From assembly GCA_016748015.1 (NCBI GenBank), contig JAAOMT010000512.1, positions 851,757 through 915,756 of the forward strand: a stretch of 64,000 nt of DNA. The letters are read 5' to 3'. The notes under the pieces were generated by a model. That model had not been told where the DNA came from. It saw nothing but the letters and a program-made list of their open reading frames with translations, and made no database searches. The DNA comes from Geosiphon pyriformis. Taxonomy: Eukaryota > Glomeromycota > Glomeromycetes > Archaeosporales > Geosiphonaceae. Position numbers and translations under genes: made by a program. Positions 57,880 to 64,000 of this stretch are shown here, piece after piece (positions within the stretch are counted from its first letter, which is position 1; each line of letters opens with the position of its first letter).

Positions 57880-58530
57880 TTAACAAATTGTACTTTTTAA
57901 AAATAAAATTATAATATTAAAACAAAATTTTTCTAGCAATACGATTTTATCAGCAAAAATTGTTGAAAATACCAATTTTTTTAATATTTTTTCATTCAAA
58001 TTTAAAGCAAATAAATTACTATTTTTGCTTAGCAATATAATAATAACTGAAAAAAAAGCTATTATTACTATGTATACTAAAACCAAGATTGAAAAAAGAC
58101 TAATTCAATTAATCTTAAACAGTAGATCTGCTGAAAACATTATTACTTACTAACTAATACAACAACTTAAATAAAATATGAACTGGCCAGCTCAAACAGT
58201 AATTGTTATAATAAATAAAATAAAAAAAACTTCAATTAAAAAATTAACAAGTTTTTTTTTATCATCAATAAAATTACTATTCCAATTAAAATTCTAGTTA
58301 TAAATACATTCTAATATTAAGCTTTTGTCAAAAAAAATTGGTTTTTCAAGACCAATGCAAACTTAAATTAATAAATTCAAGAACTAAAAAATTTATACCA
58401 AAAACAATCTATCAAAACACTTATTACTTGTAATACTTTTAACAAATAATTAAAAAAGCTTTAGTATTTAAATTTAAGAAAAAAAAAACTAATTATTAAA
58501 ACATTTATAATACTTGAATTATTATCTAAT
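57880..58530 (+). pseudogene. Protease of element F
   Basis: Matches the protease of C by position and residues. The active site reads LILNSRSAENIIT, with both Asp to Asn and Gly to Arg changes, each explained by G to A. No function possible. Confidence 0.7.
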
Positions 58531-58639
58531 TGGGCTGAAAAAACTAAGCATTAATTTTTTAATAATACAGAGCTACAAAAAAAAACTACTTGGTCTAAAA
58601 TCTCAAATTAAGAAACTAAATTAATCATCAATAAATAGA

Positions 58640-59080
58640 ATAGATTATATTCAAAATAAAAATCCAAAAAAAATTAGTTTATGTTCTTTTCAAATGTAAA
58701 GATTATAGAAAAAAACTTTTTTCTATAAAAATTTTTTTATACTTAAAAAAAATCTATAAAAGCCATACTTATTGTAAAGTTTGCCATAAAAAACAATTTG
58801 AATACTTGAAAAGAAGTAAAAAATAGAAAAAAATTTATTGTATTATATGTAAAAAACTATTACCTAAAGAATACAACTGGATTAATATTACAATAAAAAA
58901 AAATTTATAATTAAACCTGCCAATATGCTTTATCAATTTCCAAAAAAGTTAAAAGAAAAACATTTTTTAATGTAATATATAATTGTGCTTTTAATAAGCT
59001 TTATTATTACTTATATAATGCTAAAATAATTTATAACTTAAAATAGTCTTAATTAATAAAGCCACTCAAAAAAACATTAA
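58640..59080 (+). pseudogene. Cysteine-rich domain of element F
   Basis: Cysteines at the same spacing as in C can be read (FKCKDYRKK, SHTYCKVCHKKQFEYLK, IICKKLLPKEYNW, NQTCQYALSIS). Two cysteines have become tyrosine or arginine. It is uninterrupted where C has its solo LTR. Confidence 0.6.
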
Positions 59081-59089
59081 ACAGATAAA

Positions 59090-59900
59090 GTAATTAGAAT
59101 ACATAAAATATATTTTCGAAATAGCAAAATACAATTATAAAGATAAAGTAGAAATCTATTATTAAATTAATAGTCACATTTATCCATCCAAAGATACTCA
59201 AATTTAATGATTAGAACAAATAAATATTTAATTATATAAAAAATATATTATGCTTTATAAAGACCAATAATGTTCAAAATATTATGCTTTTAGTATACTA
59301 TTATTTATTGAAAACAATAAATATAAAATCAAATTTGAAGAACCAGTACCAAAAAAAAAATTGCCAATTATACTAATTTACTTATTCAAAAAACAACCAG
59401 TCTTACAACTTAAGTATTTTAATAACAACAGTCAAAGAATTAAACCAAAAAAAACTTACAAAATTGATACAAGATATGACTTAAGATATCCAAAAAAAGA
59501 CATTTTGGTCTTTTTACCAAAATTATTTATAAAAACTAATCTCAAAATTGCTTTCAAAATTCTATCAGAAGTAATAATTCAAATTGTTTCTCAATTATTC
59601 TTAATCAGCAAAAAAATTAATGTCAAAAGAGAAGTTATTAATACAAAATATACAAGAAATATTACAATTATACTACAAAATAAAACCAAAAAACACTTCA
59701 AAATTAAACATGCCAAAAAAATTGCTCAAGTAATTATCTATTTTTAATCAATATTTTAAGTTTACAATCTGTAAACAATAGAAAACAATTAGGAAAAAGT
59801 AAAAAAAAACACAAAATTTTGGTTTAACTAAACGATTCACAGTTTTAGTTAACATAATTTTTAATATACAAAATGAATTTTATTAAATTCTTTAACTTTT
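59090..59900 (+). pseudogene. dUTPase of element F
   Basis: The open piece 59361-59747 (128 aa) has motif 1 IDTRYDLRYPKKD, motif 2 as SQLFLISKKI (Arg-Ser-Ser lost), motif 3 EVINTKYTRNI (catalytic Asp to Asn) and motif 4 KKIAQVI. Motif 5 appears near 59815 as QNFGLTK in a shifted frame. G to A and C to T changes have removed the active site. Confidence 0.75.
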
Positions 59901-60059
59901 TTAACCAGTTATTATTTTACTCTTTGAAAAATATTAAGAAATTATATCTGCCCAAAATCTCTTAAATTATTTCAAATTTTATCAAAATTATAAAACATAT
60001 TTTTTTTCCAAATCAAAATATTTTTACTATTACAAAAAACTACCATCTTATCGAAAAAA

Positions 60060-61270
60060 ACTAGCAAAAATTAATATGAATCTCCTAGAATCCCAACAGC
60101 AAAAACAATTCAAACAGTTTATTGCTGAATATACTAAAATATTTGCAAAAGACAACAATAATTTAGGAAATATAGATATTGTTTAATATTAAATTTATAC
60201 AGAAAATGGTTTACCAAAACACCAACAAACATATCAAGTCTTACCTGTCAGTCATTAATTTATCAAAAAAAAGTTTAATAAATACTTAACAATAATTTTA
60301 TTTAATTATTAAGAAGTCTTTAAACTTTACTAACTGTATTAATAAAAAAAAATAAGAAAATACAATTTTGTGTTAACTATTGTTAATTTAACAGTATTAT
60401 AGTTAAAAATACTTACTTCTTATTTAAAATTAACAACATACTAGATGTTCTAAAGAAAGCCAAGTATTTTTCAACTTTAAACTTAGAAAGTGGATACTAA
60501 CAAGTATAAATAAATCTCAAAGATTGTCCAAAAACAGTTTTTACAACACAAAAAAAAACTACAAGTTTAATATTATATCTTTTAGACTTTATAATATACC
60601 AACAACATTTTAACAGCTTATAGATGTTTTTTATAAAGCTTTTTATGGCAATTAATAGTTGTTTATCTTAATAATATTAATATTTATTCACCAATCTTTA
60701 AAGTTTATTTGATTTACTTGTAAAAAGTTCTTTAATAATTACAAAAAAAAGATTAAAATTAAATATTGCAAAATATTACTTTGGAAAAACAAGTTTGGTT
60801 TTTTTGGTTATATAATCAGCAAAATAGAGTTAAATCTGATTCAGAGAAAATTAATGCTATACAAAACTTTAAAGTTTCCCAAAATATACCATAAAATTAA
60901 CAAGATTTACTAAATTAATCTTTTATTATCAAAAATTCATTAAAAAATTTTCTGAAATTACCAAATCTTTTAACTATTTAACCAATAAAAATGTGAAATA
61001 CCAATGAACTTTAGCTCAACAAAAAATATTTAATATTTTAAAAGAAAAATTAACAATGGCTTTAATTTTTGCATATTTAAACTTTAGTAAACAGTTTTAA
61101 TTAGCTACTAATGCTTTTTATACAACATTTGGTGCTATTCTATTACTATTAAATAAAAAAGACAATAAACAAGTTATTGTTTATGCTAATAAAACACTTA
61201 AGCCAACAAAATTTAAATATGGTTTAACAAAACTAAAAGCTGTAGTCATTATCTGAACTCTCAAACATTT
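60060..61270 (+). pseudogene. RT-RNase H of element F
   Basis: LLESQQQKQFKQFIAEYTKI before the RT, the ATTTTGTGTTAACTATTG block (RFCVNY, 60362 on), FNIISFRLYN for FNVMPFGL (60567 on), a worn YLDD region near 60665-60690, then RNase H (LATNAFYTTFGAI near 61105; VIVYANKTLKPTKFKY near 61174; AVVII near 61244). Many stops and frameshifts. Confidence 0.7.
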
Positions 61271-61374
61271 TTAATAATTTTTAGAACAAATTAAATTAAT
61301 AATTCTAGATTACTATTTAGAAATTATAAATAGTATTTGGACTTTAATAAAGCTCAGTTTTGAGAAGAAGATTA

Positions 61375-62275
61375 TGTTACTAATAAAAATTTAAAATATT
61401 ATTTAACATAAAATTATTCTTATATTTTTTATTATTAATTAACATATATTATTATTTTAATTTATTACTTATTATTTTATCAAATTATCTGAATTACTAT
61501 TTAATTAATAACTTAATTTATGCAATACATAAATTGTAATAATTAGATTATATAATATTCTGAACTATATAACATTCAAGAATTTATTAAAATTTGTAGA
61601 AATTTACCAGAATAATTAATAGTTTACCAAAATACTTAAAAATTTATAAAAATAACTTGTAATTTGTCAAAATATATTTTTAGTTTAGTAAAATGATAGC
61701 AAAAAAAGTAAAAGTTTATAAACTAGTACTATAACAAGTTGTATAAAAAAAGAGCTTCTTTTTTTGAAAAAATGTATTTTAACTAGAATTAATCTTTATT
61801 AGAAATATTTTTTTTAGTATCTATACAAATTACTCCAATAAAAACTACATTAAAAACAACAAATTTATAATTATTTTGCTTAAAATATTCTGAATTCTAA
61901 CTAACATTTTGAAATTGATTAACTACCAATTTTTATTAATTTGTTAATGACTTCAGATTTAAACAAAAAACAATTCCTAACAAAATTTCTATTTTTTTAC
62001 ATTTCTTTTATTTTTCTTTTTTTTCTAAAAAAAAATACATTAGAGTAATCTATAGACAAGATTTCTATAAAAAAGTTGACTTTTATAACAAAGTAACTAC
62101 ATATTTTAGTAAGCTTCTAAATAAGTATTTTCTGGAAAAGAGTTGACTTTTACTGTAAAGTAACTATATAAATAACTAGCACAGAATTGGCCATTCAATT
62201 TATAAGCTCAATAGTTCAAATTATAAAAAATAATTTAAAAATAAATTTAGTTATTAAAGATTCAATAGCTTTGAT
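61375..62275 (+). repeat. 3' LTR of element F, 3' end truncated
   Basis: Starts TGTTACTAATAAAAAT. Parallel to 55086-56035 up to about 62270 (ATTCAATAGCTT), then diverges, so the last 30-60 bases are missing and no target duplication can be tested. Confidence 0.8.
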
Positions 62276-62959
62276 TCTAATTTTTATATATTCTTATTAA
62301 TAATTTTTTAATCTTAGAAATTATAAACAAAATTATATTTATTATAATATTTAAATAGCAAAAGATAAGATAATGTTTACATAATTTAATGCTTAAATTA
62401 GTAAGTTTTTGCTTTGTTTTTTTTAATAATACAAATAATTAATAATATTTATGAATTTTTTTTAAATTGTTAAGTAAAATAAAAAGTAAGTTTTTATTTA
62501 AGTTAATAATTAAAGTATTTTTAATTGTAAAAATTTGAACTAATATAATACTTTTAATTTTGGTTATGATTATTTATTAAAATCTTATTTTTATTATGTA
62601 AACAATTATTAAATCTGATTAAAACATATTTATAAACAACATTAAAGAATTTTTTTTAATTTAGTTATAAATTAAAATTATATATTGTTCTTTTTTTTAG
62701 AATATTATTTTATTTGGCTTTATTTAAAAAAAATTTTTTACAAATAAAATATAAAATATTGTTTCAAATTTTTAATTTTTTTAGATGGCCAAATTTTTTA
62801 ATTATACAAAATTTGTAATAATATTTAATTATTGTTGATTATTTTCTATTATTATTATTATAGTATATTTTTATAAACAATAATTTTTTTACAATAAATA
62901 TATTTTAGTTTTAAATATCTGTATTTTTGTTTTTTTTGGTATTTTATAATAAGAGATAA
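62276..62959. other. AT-rich spacer, no gene seen
   Basis: Low-complexity A/T sequence between F and the 3' tail of LINE 2. No repeat unit or open frame worth calling. Confidence 0.4.
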
Positions 62960-64000
62960 TTTTTATTTTATTTTATTATGTTTAATAAGTGAAGTCCAAA
63001 TGCGACCTAGTACTATACATCATTCAAATAATCTAAACTAGGAGTAAATCATGCATTTTTTACACGTAACCAGCCACTTAGGCCAACCAGAACAACACTA
63101 AGCACCTATATAAATAGAGACTAAATTATCAATACTTGAAAAAAACAAATAGGACCTGCGAAACCCAAAACCAACACCAAAAGCCTTAGCAATATCCAAT
63201 AATCTGACCACACCAGGAGAAAACAATAAGGTAGAACCAAAAACCAAAACCGGAACAGAACCGTCATATGGAATGAGCCCATTTTTCTTCATAAAAGCCT
63301 GATGTTTAGTACGGACCAGCCAAATATCATTCTAAAAGGAGAGACAGAATCCATGCATAAAATCCACAATGACCGAATTTGCAACCTTGGAATCCTTAAA
63401 AACCAAAACTGATTCACAAAACCAACCACTGAAAACAAAGCTCTTATACAGAGCTGTACTAACCGCAGTATCAGTAACACCAATGGATAGCAACTGTGAG
63501 ACACACAAAGAAGACCGAACCAAGCCAGAGTATACCTTCCAAGCCAATACATGATCATTAAACAGCCGAGCACGACCAGCAGTCTCAAATGGACAAGAAA
63601 AAATATGGTCCAAGACCTCAATATTACCACAAAACAAACACATCATACTGGGGTAACTCCTATCATATAAACACTTCTGCACAGCAACAGGGAGCTGATG
63701 GTAAAGAGCCTTCATAAAGTATGTCTGAAAGCCAGCAGTTCACACACTAGTAAAACCTGAAGTCAAGTGAAAGTCTGGGTGCCAAACCAGTGAAAACTTC
63801 AGCCAATCAATATCAGCACACAAACTATCTGAAACAACCCGGGAACTGGAACCAACTTCCCAATGCACATGATAGATTGACCTAAAAACATCATGAACAA
63901 AGTGTCTAAAATTACCAGAAACTGCATCAACACCAGTCTTAATAAATCTTTCATTGACTAAGTGGGGCAGATGCCAAGCAGAGAGAACAGCATCTCTAGC
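62960..64000 (-). mobile_element. LINE 2, 3' end (5' part outside the window)
   Basis: Minus-strand 3' end of a LINE of the same lineage as LINE 1. Its non-coding 3' region shares blocks with 51830-51945 (AAGTGGCTGGT near 63070, CCTAGTTTAGAT near 63030) and ends in an A-rich, AATAAA-like tail at about 62960-62990. It is markedly less decayed and less AT-rich than LINE 1. Confidence 0.85.
63098..64000 (-). pseudogene. LINE 2 ORF2 C-terminus with CCHC motif
   Basis: From 64000 the frame reads RDAVLSAWHLPHLVNERF through WHPDFHLTSGFTSV, one TGA (about 63741-63743), then 63715-63332 (MKALYHQLPVAVQKCLYDRS, a CLFCGNIEVLDHIFSC zinc motif, FVFSGWFCESVLVFKDSKVA), a stop at 63329-63331, and 63292-63098 ending NLVSIYIGA. 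The CCHC-like motif is in the C-terminal domain common in this kind of LINE. Only two stops in about 300 codons, one explicable as CGA to TGA. The RT and RNase H lie outside. Confidence 0.82.

Larger units (their letters stand above)
55086..62275 (+). mobile_element. AT-decayed LTR retrotransposon F, related to C, without integrase
   Basis: LTRs 55086-56035 and 61375-62275 (the right one loses similarity after about 62270) are homologous to those of C. The interior follows C through gag, protease, cysteine-rich domain and dUTPase, and unlike C continues into RT and RNase H (60060-61270). RNase H is joined directly to the end of the 3' ORF (LDFNKAQF at about 61340), so integrase is missing. 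C and G have been replaced by T and A almost everywhere and stops are frequent. It lacks the solo LTR present in C. Confidence 0.85.

Overview
The window reads as eukaryotic, transposon-dominated, very AT-rich fungal DNA. The best guess is an arbuscular mycorrhizal fungus (Glomeromycotina, Rhizophagus-like). The reasons are a multi-intron HSPA12-like Hsp70 gene, Ty3-type elements carrying a dUTPase, a LINE with an apurinic-type endonuclease, RT and RNase H, and extreme AT decay. The taxon rests on my memory of such sequences and was not checked. The standard code fits.

Layout. 1-13383: minus-strand Ty3/gypsy-type element B (integrase cut by the window start), split in its RNase H by a related, internally deleted element A (931-6158). 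13384-14205: a decayed LINE-like ORF1 fragment. 14206-19050 and 22680-25030: very AT-rich copies of an unnamed repeat. 20085-22328: the only host gene found, an apparently intact 8-exon Hsp70-family gene. 25050-51960: one plus-strand LINE opened by four later insertions: LTR element C (25613-33643, itself holding a solo LTR at 29597-30569), LTR element D (35070-44782), a Tc1/mariner element (45638-46992) and a solo LTR (48197-49175). 51965-54540: an almost unrecognisable AT-decayed fragment E of the A/B family. 55086-62275: AT-decayed element F, related to C. 62960-64000: the 3' end of a second, younger LINE on the minus strand.

The LTR elements share one gene order: gag with a CCHC knuckle, retropepsin, a cysteine-rich domain, a dUTPase, RT-RNase H, integrase and a small 3'-terminal ORF next to the polypurine tract. 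A, C and F lack different central or late parts and look non-autonomous. B and D carry most domains but have stops and frameshifts. Removing each insertion together with one target-site copy restores the host element's reading frame (in the solo LTR inside C the duplication is imperfect). This defines the boundaries to the base and gives a relative order of events.

Decay is dominated by transitions. CpG is conspicuously rare in the transposons and common in the Hsp70 gene, and several target duplications and stop codons look like CpG to TpG/CpA products. This suggests cytosine methylation or a RIP-like process confined to repeats.
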